In this document: one piece after another, positions 49,301 to 56,300 of the stretch
How the letters are laid out: each line of letters opens with the position of its first letter
Numbering within the stretch: position 1 is the stretch's first letter
Origin: Datnioides undecimradiatus
Taxonomy: Eukaryota > Chordata > Actinopteri > Lobotiformes > Datnioididae
DNA length: 64,000 bases
Direction of reading: 5' to 3'
Assembly: GCA_008933995.1 (NCBI GenBank)
Contig: WARS01000007.1
Span: forward strand, 5,948,923-6,012,922
The notes under the pieces: generated by a model
Told to the model about the DNA's origin: nothing
Databases searched by the model: none
Seen by the model: only the letters and a program-made list of their open reading frames with translations
Made by a program: the position numbers and the translations under genes

Positions 49301-50306
49301 AGGATATTTTTCCCTACAGACTCTCTTTGTTGTCAGAGCTGTGGGCAGAAAGTGAACAATAGATGATGATGCAATGTGAGAGTTTCAGCTCCTTTAAAAG
49401 TATAGCTGTCGCTGAGGCTGGTTTGAAAGGCCAACAAGGTGTGGTACTGAATATACTCTGAGACCCAGATACTGCTTACATTGTCTCAAAGGAGGAAACA
49501 GGGACTCACACATTGTAACCAGCCAGATTCAATTAATGTCAAACTCGGCTTAAAACCTAAATTCCTAGGTTCCACAATGATGACAACTGTTACTTACCAG
49601 GCTACATATATGCCAAATTTAAAATTAAAATATTTCAAATACTATTATAGACACAATTAGAGATGTTATTTGTTAAAACTCCAGACTTCTTCTTCAGTAA
49701 AAAAGTCTGATCATCTGCAAATATTAGCGAGCCATATAAAAGAAAACCCAGCTTAAAAATGAGCAGACTTATATATAACAAAGCAGGCATACCACAGTAT
49801 GCTGCTATAGAGCCAGTGAGGTTGCTTGTAACATCACAACATTACAAAACTCAGTTGCATCACTTTGTGATCATTTCCATAAGTGCTTACCTTCATATTG
49901 TGGATGGATGCGAGGCGCATAGGATCCAAATTTGATCAGGACCGGGATATCAAGTCCCTGTCGAACCCATTCCACCACGTGCAGGGATGCTGCAGACACA
50001 GCAGTCGGGTCTGATGGAGGAAAACTACACTCCAACTCCACGACCTCTCCGACCTTTCCACACACCTCCAGCCTTGCACCTTCAGTGGTCACTGTTGGGG
50101 ATTTGCAAAGCGAAATTTCCAGTAAGTTTACTATGATATGCATTAAATTAAAATGAATGGCTTAAAATGGACAACAAAGAGTGAAAAAGATGTGCAGAGA
50201 GTTTATTGCAAAATATCTTTCTAATCAAACAGCGAAGATACTTACAAAATAGGCGAAAAACAGCCAAAACAACGAAAGTCTGTAAAAGTGATCTCGCTGA
50301 CCCCAT
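13150..50306 (-). CDS. igsf9a: igsf9a gene, protein turtle homologue A, 19 coding exons, 3' end missing
   Basis: Nineteen exons join into one frame of 1566 codons plus one base. Domain order: signal peptide (1 to about 24), Ig1 (to 136), Ig2 (137-223), Ig3 (224-319), Ig4 (320-414), Ig5 (415-503), FNIII-1 (504-604), FNIII-2 (605-705), membrane helix (about 724-749), long cytoplasmic tail. Each Ig domain keeps its cysteine pair. IGSF9-type signatures: EWVRQGLDIPVLIKFGSY in Ig1, the RGPDGRF motif at 854-860, and VDENYEWD near the end, shared with IGSF9 rather than with most other families. IGSF9 proteins are homophilic neuronal adhesion molecules acting in dendrite arborisation and synapse maturation (family knowledge). 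IGSF9B is the alternative; VDENYEWD and the compact Ig1 favour IGSF9. The terminal exon was not identified. Confidence 0.93.
13224..13676. other. igsf9a intron between coding exons 18 and 19
   Basis: 453 bases, GTATTA donor, CTACAG acceptor; no feature recognised. Confidence 0.85.
13677..15977 (-). CDS. igsf9a: igsf9a coding exon 18 (cytoplasmic tail, 2.3 kb)
   Basis: 2301 bases, phase 2 at both ends, acceptor CTCTCTCACAG after a long CT tract, donor CAAAG/GTATTA. It encodes residues 775-1541: K-T-S-S-T-G-S-P-D-S-V (shared with human IGSF9 G-S-P-D-S-V), AIELISRGPDGRF at 848-860, a charged helical stretch at about 993-1030 (QMEHERERGNLSHCLKLAQE then REELERELQKYTLERS) predicted to be a short coiled coil, low-complexity Ser/Pro sequence with many S-P sites, and SGSSYSSYASSGRGS at 1484-1498, like the S-S-G-R-G-S patch of human IGSF9. 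Much longer than the equivalent human region. Inferred to be largely disordered apart from the helix. Confidence 0.94.
15980..16135 (-). repeat. CT-rich tract before exon 18
   Basis: On the transcript strand about 150 bases are strongly CT-rich (runs of CTCTCT, CCCTCCCTCC), ending in the exon 18 acceptor. It forms an unusually long polypyrimidine tract occupying half of the 318-base intron. Confidence 0.85.
16296..16332 (-). CDS. igsf9a: igsf9a coding exon 17 (37-base micro-exon)
   Basis: 37 bases, phase 1 to phase 2, acceptor CCTCCCTTTCAG, donor GTAAGT. It encodes ELPPAIFKCSPS, aligning with the D-P-P-L-I-F-S-P segment after the basic stretch in human IGSF9. It is too short for gene finders, but both splice sites are strong and it is required to keep frame from exon 16 into exon 18. 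Confidence 0.88.
16333..16719. other. igsf9a intron between coding exons 16 and 17
   Basis: 387 bases. The part at about 16395-16560 is rich in TAATTA/ATTA motifs and looks like conserved non-coding DNA. Confidence 0.6.
16720..16890 (-). CDS. igsf9a: igsf9a coding exon 16 (membrane helix)
   Basis: 171 bases, phase 1 at both ends, acceptor GATGTCACAG, donor GTAAAA. It encodes the stem GMEIYPATSRLLEFVPEP, the helix LLAGVLGGVGFMCLALVLLL (continuing GSACVI, about residues 724-749) and the basic stop-transfer HKRDQRRRKKKD. P-x-P-L-L-A-G-V-x-G-G-V matches human IGSF9. Confidence 0.96.
16891..17811. other. igsf9a intron between coding exons 15 and 16
   Basis: 921 bases. It contains a possible L2-type LINE scrap on the plus strand (about 17540-17690). 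Confidence 0.6.
17540..17690 (+). mobile_element. Possible L2-type LINE fragment
   Basis: Plus-strand translation gives GSVPQGPALILVQ near 17636-17682, resembling the G-V-P-Q-G-S-x-L-G-P reverse transcriptase block of L2-like LINEs. Heavily degraded and antisense to igsf9a. Confidence 0.35.
17812..17896 (-). CDS. igsf9a: igsf9a coding exon 15 (FNIII-2, second half)
   Basis: 85 bases, phase 0 to phase 1, donor GTAGGT. It encodes DCVYELRLLSRRGELLSEPS PSVNVSTM, the Y-E-x-R-L strand and the S-E-P-S end of FNIII-2. The sequence before its acceptor is a TG-rich repeat instead of a pyrimidine tract. The length is not a multiple of three, so leaving the exon out would shift the frame ahead of the membrane helix. 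Confidence 0.93.
17908..17952 (-). repeat. TG-rich repeat before the exon 15 acceptor
   Basis: On the transcript strand GTGTGTGTGTGTGTGTGT is followed by TTTGGGCGTGTTTGTGTGTG, and the acceptor CAG comes only 11 bases after the end of the repeat. Plus strand reads CA repeats. Confidence 0.95.
18263..18480 (-). CDS. igsf9a: igsf9a coding exon 14 (FNIII-2, first half)
   Basis: 218 bases, phase 1 to phase 0, acceptor CTGCATCAG, donor GTAACA. It encodes DPPPKRSKLKPPASLSANQG, then GVVLQWSLPES, PPITGFVLQSRTEQGEWFNL and the region ending IVVPGLHK. G-V-x-L-x-W and the G-x-V-L-x-x-R strand match FNIII-2 of IGSF9. Confidence 0.94.
18481..20087. other. igsf9a intron between coding exons 13 and 14
   Basis: 1.6 kb. 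It carries an imperfect inverted repeat at 19069-19411. The segment 19430-19860 has GTTAGCATGCTA-type motifs common in fish repeats, but I cannot assign a family. Confidence 0.6.
19069..19411. repeat. Imperfect inverted repeat, MITE-like
   Basis: Left arm about 19069-19180 and the reverse complement of right arm about 19311-19411 align over roughly 100 bases, best in the block GTTGCATCTTCAAAGG versus GTTGTATCTTCAAAGG. The spacer is about 130 bases. It fits a small non-autonomous DNA element or two opposed repeat copies. No clear target-site duplication was seen. Confidence 0.6.
20088..20278 (-). CDS. igsf9a: igsf9a coding exon 13 (FNIII-1, second half)
   Basis: 191 bases, phase 2 to phase 1, acceptor CCCTCTGCAG, donor GTCAGT. 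It encodes VKKISASDNDGKQDWFSVPV, PPSSGTRLQVTGLSPATDYQ and FSVLSHNKMGTGPFSEITTA RTF. The Y-Q-F-S-V-L-x-x-N-K-x-G block closes FNIII-1. Confidence 0.96.
20279..21931. other. igsf9a intron between coding exons 12 and 13
   Basis: 1.65 kb of AT-rich sequence with short homopolymers (A13 near 20554, T17 near 20631); nothing else recognised. Confidence 0.7.
21932..22043 (-). CDS. igsf9a: igsf9a coding exon 12 (FNIII-1, first half)
   Basis: 112 bases, phase 1 to phase 2, acceptor CATTACAG. It encodes GTSPHAATSLSVSPGVKQAN, ISWEAGFDGGSAQTFSVW. W-E-x-G-F-D-G-G and F-S-V-W are family signatures. The donor is set at TTTG/GTGGGT, the only site that keeps frame with exon 13; another GT lies four bases on. 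Confidence 0.93.
22321..22471 (-). CDS. igsf9a: igsf9a coding exon 11 (Ig5, second half)
   Basis: 151 bases, phase 0 to phase 1, acceptor TTTCGGTAG, donor GTGAGT. It encodes VDLARRTSYSIEPNGSLLLQ, PLTKDHQGAWECIVVNRVAS and VKASTQIFVL, matching the P-L-T-K-x-x-H-G-x-W-E-C block of IGSF9 Ig5. Confidence 0.96.
22472..24517. other. igsf9a intron between coding exons 10 and 11
   Basis: 2.0 kb. It holds a short TTCTAC run near 24153-24172. No exon or clear repeat family was recognised. Confidence 0.65.
24518..24634 (-). CDS. igsf9a: igsf9a coding exon 10 (Ig5, first half)
   Basis: 117 bases, phase 0 at both ends, donor GTAAAT. It encodes DPPSFSVTPEKLYKQEAGRT, LLIPCQGNMDPTTKVTWSK. The E-x-G-R-x-L-L-I-P-C motif is typical of IGSF9 Ig5. 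Confidence 0.96.
24635..25075. other. igsf9a intron between coding exons 9 and 10
   Basis: 441 bases between GTTTGT donor and TTCACAG acceptor; nothing recognised. Confidence 0.8.
25076..25216 (-). CDS. igsf9a: igsf9a coding exon 9 (Ig4, second half)
   Basis: 141 bases, phase 0 at both ends, acceptor TTTTCTCCCAG. It encodes YPGWTLTSDGSLFMATVNDD, ATGVYTCTPYNSFGSMGPSG and PTNVILQ, close to the family consensus Y-T-C-x-P-Y-N-S-x-G. The donor is GTTTGT. Confidence 0.96.
25217..26712. other. igsf9a intron between coding exons 8 and 9
   Basis: 1.5 kb. It has a short GGAAGAGG-rich patch near 26062-26095 and homopolymer runs. No exon recognised. Confidence 0.7.
26713..26855 (-). CDS. igsf9a: igsf9a coding exon 8 (Ig4, first half)
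   Basis: 143 bases, phase 1 to phase 0, acceptor TTTTCAG. It encodes HPARALQMPQQTYLPMGMDG, VVTCPAAAQPPLLRMDWTKD and GEPLDLSL. The P-x-G-M-x-G-V-x-x-C-P and W-T-K-D-G blocks match IGSF9 Ig4. The donor GTAATT is not the usual GTAAGT. Confidence 0.93.
26856..29073. other. igsf9a intron between coding exons 7 and 8
   Basis: 2.2 kb. Its main feature is the CT-rich tract at 28300-28572. The flanking segments (about 27980-28290 and 28600-28960) look unlike the rest of the intron, with more CpG and GC, and may be an inserted element I cannot name. Confidence 0.55.
28300..28572 (+). repeat. Long CT/TCTG low-complexity tract
   Basis: About 270 bases almost free of A, made of TCTC, TGTC and CCCTC units (purine-rich GA on the transcript strand). 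It produces spurious open frames rich in Ser, Leu, Arg and Glu on both strands. Confidence 0.95.
29074..29219 (-). CDS. igsf9a: igsf9a coding exon 7 (Ig3, second half)
   Basis: 146 bases, phase 2 to phase 1, acceptor TTTTTCTCAAG. It encodes SLKSRVKIMVDGTLLISSLI, PEDSGNYTCMPTNGLLTPPT and ASANLTVM. The donor is ATGC/GTATGT rather than the nearer ACA/GTAATG, because only the former keeps the frame into exon 8. Confidence 0.95.
29220..33584. other. igsf9a intron between coding exons 6 and 7
   Basis: 4.4 kb. It contains an L2/Rex1-type LINE remnant at 32160-32530 with a possible continuation at 32950-33020, a GCTAATCAGC/TGTTAGCATG repeat-like patch near 30120-30160, and a conserved-looking block at 30780-31100. 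Confidence 0.65.
32160..32530 (+). mobile_element. L2/Rex1-type LINE remnant (reverse transcriptase C-terminal part)
   Basis: Plus-strand pieces read NLGVV, then DADLNFTSDVRKKSTFYHLR NIADV, then HSFITGRLDYCKARFYSGLP EKPLS. These match the classic L2-family order L-G-V-x-F-D-x-x-L-x-F, F-H-L-R-N-I, F-I-T-S-R-L-D-Y-C-N. The frame shifts between pieces, so the copy is dead. A LIQSAAIHVQDLKQ piece near 32980-33020 may be the continuation after an insertion. Antisense to igsf9a. Confidence 0.8.
33585..33726 (-). CDS. igsf9a: igsf9a coding exon 6 (Ig3, first half)
   Basis: 142 bases, phase 1 to phase 2, acceptor CTCCCACTAG, donor GTGAGT. It encodes GPPVIVVPPKSISLNMSQNA, LLQCQAVADPPNMTYVWQKG and GENVYHTE. 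It holds the Ig3 first cysteine and tryptophan and two N-glycosylation sequons (NMS, NMT). Confidence 0.95.
33727..38928. other. igsf9a intron between coding exons 5 and 6
   Basis: 5.2 kb. It holds a (TCTG)n/(CAGA)n repeat at its 5' end (38847-38910), a short AGTAGG run near 38204-38226, and a conserved-looking block at 36580-36900. No exon recognised. Confidence 0.65.
38847..38910 (-). repeat. (TGTC)n repeat just after exon 5
   Basis: Interrupted tetranucleotide tract (CAGA/CAGG on the plus strand) beginning about 20 bases inside the intron that follows igsf9a coding exon 5. Confidence 0.92.
38929..39040 (-). CDS. igsf9a: igsf9a coding exon 5 (Ig2, second half)
   Basis: 112 bases, phase 0 to phase 1. 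It encodes EGALSLGAVSMQSAGQYTCH ASNSEGNVTRVTRVKIK, with the Ig2 second cysteine (YTC) and an NVT glycosylation site. The acceptor reads TTTAGCAG, a tandem NAGNAG site; using the upstream AG would start at 39043 and add one glutamine. The donor is GTCAGT, weaker than most in this gene. Tetranucleotide repeats flank the exon on both sides. Confidence 0.94.
39083..39148 (+). repeat. (GATA)16 microsatellite
   Basis: 66 bases of nearly perfect GATA repeat ((TATC)n on the transcript strand), ending 42 bases before the exon 5 acceptor. Confidence 0.97.
39190..39380 (+). repeat. Second copy of the percomorph repeat seen at 1745
   Basis: ATTTATTTGACAGTGGTTTG, TTTGCAGATTAAGATTTTTT and TTGCAGGACATGTGATGGTA follow the same order as the family. 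The 19-base block TTTGCAGATTAAGATTTTT is identical to that in the 1745-2262 copy. Confidence 0.6.
39654..39802 (-). CDS. igsf9a: igsf9a coding exon 4 (Ig2, first half)
   Basis: 149 bases, phase 1 to phase 0, acceptor TTGTTCCATAG, donor GTATGT. It encodes APPTFTEAPPPVVEALVGGY, LHLPCVANGNPTPTITWLKD and GRGIERIKYQ, with the Ig2 first cysteine and tryptophan. No long unlabelled gap: the following 613-base intron holds a GATA microsatellite and a repeat copy. Confidence 0.95.
39803..42776. other. igsf9a intron between coding exons 3 and 4
   Basis: 3.0 kb, no exon or named repeat recognised; a GCTAAT/TAGGCTAAG patch near 41890-41940 resembles fish repeat sequence. Confidence 0.65.
42777..42923 (-). 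CDS. igsf9a: igsf9a coding exon 3 (Ig1, second half)
   Basis: 147 bases, phase 1 to phase 1, acceptor TTTCCACAG, donor GTGAGA. It encodes GRVSLVRITDLRLEGLQLDD then QGSYECRILLLDE and QNGTWTLLSVT. It carries the Ig1 D-x-G-x-Y-x-C motif and a likely N-glycosylation site (NGT). Confidence 0.96.
45740..46200 (+). mobile_element. L2/Rex1-type LINE 3' end
   Basis: Plus-strand order of sequence: ACAAGATCCTGTTCACTACC (Y-K-I-L motif region), a proline/leucine-rich stretch, CTGTTTCAAGGCTTGAAACA (the F-K-x-x-L-K-T region), TGCATCCCTGTGTTATGCCT, and GTGCTATACAAAGAAAGC, the usual L2-like 3' terminus. Degraded, antisense to igsf9a. Confidence 0.7.
46282..46340 (+). repeat. (CTAT)14 microsatellite
   Basis: About 59 bases of CTAT repeat, downstream of the LINE 3' end by roughly 80 bases. 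Confidence 0.97.
49891..50091 (-). CDS. igsf9a: igsf9a coding exon 2 (Ig1, first half)
   Basis: 201 bases after a 153-base intron, phase 1 to phase 1. It encodes TEGARLEVCGKVGEVVELEC, then HVVEWVRQGLDIPVLIKFGS YAPRIHPQYEG. It holds the first Ig1 cysteine (LEC) and the core tryptophan (VEW). The I-K-F-G-x-Y-x-P-R-I-x-P block is diagnostic for the IGSF9 family. Confidence 0.96.
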
Positions 50307-50340
50307 ATCTGTCACTCATACAACCTGCAGCATGTTCAAT
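50246..50340 (-). CDS. igsf9a: igsf9a coding exon 1 (5' UTR end and signal peptide)
   Basis: The acceptor TGTCTCTTTTGCCAACAG ends at 50341. Coding starts at ATG 50306 (GAT-ATG-G, purine at -3 and G at +4) and runs 61 bases to GTAAGT. It encodes MGSARSLLQTFVVLAVFRLF, a signal peptide with a basic residue late in the hydrophobic core. An in-frame TGA 12 bases upstream fixes the start. Two upstream ATGs precede it in the same exon. Confidence 0.88.
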
Positions 50341-53300
50341 CTGTTGGCAAAAGAGACACAATTGTCACAATCACATTACTTCCTTGGCTGTGTGCAAGAA
50401 GACAGCCATCTGTAACAGATTTCCAAACTAAAAAGGCCACAGCAGAGCTGCCGCTTCTGTCATAATTTTACAGACAGGGGGAGAGGAGCGCTCTGATTTT
50501 TATACAGCTTTCCAATAACTGGAATTCATCCCATATCATTACACAAATGGGGAGAGCTGCCTCGGCTGCCAGAAAGCTCCCTGGCCCTATATCCTTTTCT
50601 GAAAGTAAATGTCATAAATGTCACATAAATCTTTTGAGAGTCACGTGCGGAGCGACATCTAAGTGTTTTATTTAGAACACATCAATGAAGACATTTGGCT
50701 GGGGCAGCCAGGAGACTCAGCACTCAAGGACAGAGATAAGCTGAACTGATGGGAGCGAAAGGCTACAGGAAGGCATCAAGAAGTGCAAGTTAATGTCAAG
50801 AGCAACCGATTCAATCCGGTCTAAACAAGCCCTGCTTCCATCTTATCAAATGTCTAAACCAAAGTGAGGAAGGCAACACGATAGGTCAGATTGGAGATGC
50901 ACACACATACACACAAAAAGCCATCTATCATTTTTACTGTCAATCCCCCCTGATGGTTGCAGCTACTAGCACCTGTGTGATATCCCTCTCTAATTCAGTA
51001 AACACTATACATGCTGATGCAAGGATTTCTCCTCCACATAGTTGTCCTGGTATCATGTAGGCAGCATCATAGCTGCTGACATCATCTCTATGTCCACACA
51101 CCAGTTCAGCCTCCTTTAGTCCACAACAGCATCTCATTAAGCTACGTTAATCACAGTATACCCTCGTAAATAGAAATGGCTAATATTTGTTGTCAGTGCC
51201 CCGGACAAGCGCTGCATGCTTGAGTTAACATGTCTACACACTGCCAAAACATCACAAAGTCTGCCTGGATACTGGTTCTTTATGCCATGAACCTAAAACA
51301 CTGGAACTGTGTTTGGAGTATGTGGTAGTCACACTGGCACAGCGGTGAATCAGTCTTTACTTAAATTGAAACTAGCAGGCTTGTGCTGAACAGAGACTAA
51401 TAGCTAGACTGTAGCTACTAGTAGCTACAACTGATAATTATTAAGCAATGCTAAATGCAGAGCTAGTGTGGTGCATTTAGCTAAAAGTCTAAGCTATTGT
51501 AACTGAAGCACAAATGGAGAGATATAAAGTGAGCAAGCTGGCTCTGTTCCATGGCCATATGCGAGCTAACATTAGCTAATGCTAATTAGCTAATGCTGCT
51601 GTAGCAGCAGAGTTTTATTGCTTATGAATTAGATTTTTCTGAATGGACAATTGCTTCTCTCAAAAACAGCACAGTCTAACGTTGTGTGAAAATAGCAATT
51701 CTGCAGTGTGAAGACATTACAGCACAATCTACACATATTATGTATTTTGGAGTTGTAATTGTTCCTGAAAATAGATAACTTTAGTTACAAATGTACAAAA
51801 GTAAAAAGCGTAACATTTCTTTTTGAAATGTGGCGAAATGGAGGTGTGAAACAGTATGAAATGGAAACACTAAGAAAGAAAATTATAATCAAAGTAACTC
51901 ACTTTGATTGACAGCATGTGGCTTGAAGCATTTCTGACTGTTGCTTACACAGGCTACGTTTCTTGAATGCTACCCGCCATAAAATGCAATGCTTGCTCAC
52001 ACGGTACAATACAACTTTATTTTTCACCATTGTGACGTCTGGCCTTGACACTGCGATATAAAACACACACAACTGCTTTCTTATTACATGCTTTCCTTGC
52101 CTATAGCGTATAACAGGCCTGAGACATGAACAGCATTAAACAGTACAGTCATACAGTCAAGAAATACTAATTACTAATACAAATACTAAATACTACTAAA
52201 CAGTATTTTGTACTCAACGCTTACACTAACTGCAGTGAGAGCTTTTTAAAATGAATAAGTAATACTGCGTGAAATGGCACTGAGAGTAAAAAGTGGGGGT
52301 CATGTCAGTTTATTTTGTAAAGTTTCTTGTCTTGTTTGTATCTATCTATGGTTACATTTATGTGTTAAAACTTTCTATATACATGATAAAAGGTCTATTA
52401 TAAACTATGAGGCTGACTTGAACTACTGAACAGTGAACACGCCCTCATCCCAGCAGCAGCAGCACAGGCCCTATCCATACAGCTTTTATGGGCTTTTTCA
52501 TTTCATGGCAGGGCCAAAGTCTGAGCCAGTGAAAAACAATTACACAGGCTGTCAACAGCTGCAGCGCTTGTTCCAACACACTCCCATGCTTCAGCAAACA
52601 GCACAGCATACACAGATTTTCCACCAAATCAAAGTAAAAGTCAAAAGAAATCCTCAATCTGCGACGCGCCTGCTGATCGCTGTCTATTGGAACATCAACA
52701 GCCTCCTGTCCCCTGCCCTTCACCCATGTGGCTTCATGCAAAGCAGCACAACAGAGAGTTTATCCTGAACTTATTACATTTGAATTAGGCGTTGAGTGTT
52801 TGCTGAGCCAGGCGAGCCAAGGTAAAACTTCATCATTATGACTCTCATCTTGACACAGTGGGCGAGTATGAAAGAACAGCAGACACGCACGCACACACAC
52901 ATACATGCACAAATTAAGACCGCCTGTTGCCATGACTAAGCAGCGGCGACTCTTCCCTGTTTGCCACATAATGAACAGATGCTCAGCATCCTCTCCTAAT
53001 TCTTCATCCACTGCCTGTTGTTAACGTGTGAGAATTGAGATAATAAGGACTGAATACCCCGTAATGACGTTCATCGTGCCACTGATTAAAAAAATATAAC
53101 CAGACGCTTATGCTCTTCAACACGGACAGCTACAGAGGAGTAAAAACGTTGTTTATGGTTTATTGCCCTAACAAGGTAAGACTTATTTGTGCAAAATAGT
53201 GAGGCAATGAAGTGGAACAACAGTGATTAAAAAGAAAAGAGAAAAAAAAAATCTGTTATAAAAAGAAAGCGAGCAGGGAAAGTGTGGCACACACAGCAAG

Positions 53301-56300
53301 AAGAAAGATGAGAGGCAAAAAAGCAGAATCTCGTTAAGCTGCAGGACATTTTCTGTCATTAAATCAGAACCAAACTCTGAGCTGCCAAACAAAGCGGCCT
53401 GCACAGGTGAAACTCTCAGCCATGGTAACACAGATGGTCTCTAGACATTTCCCTCCGACTCAGTGCTTTTCCTTCCTCCGACATTGAGGACATGCATAAA
53501 CATAAGCACAGTGACAGCACAGCAGCACTCTGGAAAATGTTTAAAGCTATAATAAATGAGCCAGTGGCTCACAAAAGAAAGTGCCCTGTCTCACGCAGAT
53601 TTATCAGCTGACAGAAATAGAAATGTCAGTGACAGGCATGCTGTTGAAATTCTGTGTCGTTGCTGTTTTAATCTACACATGGAGAGAAATGGGGACCAGT
53701 TGATTAATCGTGACCGAGCCACAGTAACAGATTTATCAGCAGTTCTGCCTCCTCTTAATCCAACACACTTGAAACCAAAAGATAAAGCGGCTCCTACACA
53801 TTTGTTTTCCGATCAAATTCCATTTCCTGAACATGAGTGCTGCCGCGGTTCATGTTTGTTTGTGTCTATGCTGAAAACATGTCCTTCATAATGTCCCAGA
53901 TATTGATTTTAGACAGCTACAGGTACTATGCTTTAAGGGAGAATGAAATGCAAGATCTTTGTTGAGTGGATGGTTTTACGGCTTTTTTGTATCTGCCAGC
54001 AAGCTTAATTGGACATTAACCTCTGACCAGAGTGAGGGAAAAGGCAAAGAAAAGTCAAATCCTTAATGTGCTGTGACCTAAGGGGGATAAACAAAATAAC
54101 GTCAAAGAGAAAAAAATGGTGCTTTTCACTGGCAAACGAACAAAATCGTTCTCTAGAGATTAAGCTTTAATATTACATTCAAAATAGATGGCTCAGACAG
54201 AGATATATTCAGATATATCTTCTTTTTTGTCAAAACCTGCCACACACATATGCGACTCAAGTGAATTGTTGGTGTAATGTATCCTCAAAAGGTTGTAGTT
54301 TGAAAAGTTGTGGTAAGCCTATTTTGGTTGAACTCAACACCCCCAGATGCTCTCTTCCGGTTTCAGCTCAGACTGATGCTGACTCAGGTTGCATCAAACC
54401 CACAGAATGTTTCTATATATGTGGAAACACAGGTTAAAGTGTGTTCCTACAGACCTCCAGAGCTCAGACCTGGTGACCTGGACTTAAGTCAGGCTTACAT
54501 GACCCCTTCAATGTGTCATTGGTCCGTCCCAAGTTGACAGTCATGACAGAAATGTGGTGAAATGTGCCATCATTACACCAAAGCGATGGTCCTAGATAGC
54601 GCTGTGGGGACGCGCGTCCATCAAAGGCCCATTTAGAGCTTTGACTTTGAAGACAGCCTCTTTCTTCTGCTTCTGTCAAAAGGTTAGGACTGACTTTTCA
54701 CAAAGTGACTGCTGCCATGACTCATTCCTTCACCTCAACCAATGCAGCAACAGCAGGAAACGACACTTACCAACCTAACATTTTAAGCGCAGGACACATA
54801 CAGTATATGTCCATCACATACCGATAATTTCAACCTGTAACACAAACACACAAATCCTCAATGCCATTCAGTTTTTTCCTCTTAACACAGTGAACATGGT
54901 CCTGTATATCTTTTCACATGAGCTCTTTGGAGCTCCGTTAGCTTCCATGCTTTAAAAACTCTCATCAGAGTGCTGATTGCCAGTCGGCTCTGGAAGCTAA
55001 AAAATGCTGCTCATTGGCATTCAACCTGCTGTAATCCACCTCTGCAGCAGTAATTGTTATTGTGATTTAGTTACTTCAGAGTTTAAGCTCTTCTCCACGA
55101 GGTGCTTACATTATTTTGGTGTGCCCCCTGTACGTGTACTTTTTTTTTAACTTTTTTTTTTGGTAGCTTGCACATTGGCTTAGAAAAGCCCATTTTCAAA
55201 TTCTAACACAAGCTTCCCATCACAATAGGAACCCTCTGCGTGGCTCAGTTTGATGTGCACTTAAGAGAAAATAGGACAGATTGAAAAGGGGAGAGAAAAA
55301 AGGAGAAATAAAGAGGTTTCCACTGTGTGGGTATTGCATTGCTATGCTCAGAGTACAAACATTAGGTATCTTTTCTATGAATCAGAGAGCAGGCAGGCAA
55401 ATCCAGATGAAAGCCACAATCTTTTTGTTGATTTAATCCATAAAATATACTTCAGTCATATCCAGAAAACAGAGGACATCAGGGGTTAAAAGCATAGACG
55501 TGGCAAAGTCACTGTTTTGCACATCACAATTGTGCTACAAGTTTGGGCTTTTAAGTCCAAGTCCTAACCAGTATAAACAAAAATGACTGACATTGTATTA
55601 CATTATTTTGCTTTTATGTAAAGTCACTTAAAATATAAGAAAAATGTACAAAAAACGATTTTTTGGACTTTTATTTATTCCTTTTCCATTAAACTATTTC
55701 TGTTTTTTGTAACGCCTGAGCCGAATGTTTTGCATGTAGCCGTCTGTTTTTTGTTGACAACAGCAGAGTCTTTACATCTCGGTCTGATAGTCTGAAGTAT
55801 CATCTGTTGTCTGTCTGCTGGTCTTCACTGCCAAATCGCACGTTTCCCCGAAGCCCCTGCAGTGTGATTGGCTGCTGTCAGATTGATTCAAAGCATATAT
55901 ATGTATTTAATGAAGGGCTTTTACCACATGACTTTACATTGTTTTGGTCTTGGAGAGGATATCAAATCATTTAAATTCAATTAGTAAATTAACATAGATT
56001 GATAAAGTGAAATTGATGAGACGGTAACACAAAGGGAAAGTCTCATACAGTTGTTACCGTAGTCGTGCAACTCACATCCATTTCATGTGTCTGAAGTCGA
56101 CCACTTTGCTTAAAAGTTGGTATTTTCTAGACAGGAGACAACCCTGACTGTTCAAAAACAGCAGAGAGTCAATATCAGGAAGGCGCTGGACCAGCAGGCA
56201 GCAGTCTTTTGGTACAACTATATTTAATTCTCTACCTGGAAGGACATGAAAACCTTGTCTCAGTCAGTGTTTTGGTCCTACATGGACACACTCTTTTGTA

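Larger units (their letters stand above)
42924..49890. other. igsf9a intron between coding exons 2 and 3
   Basis: 7.0 kb. It holds an L2-type LINE 3' end (45740-46200), a (CTAT)n array (46282-46340), and a conserved-looking block at 48290-48480. Confidence 0.65.
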
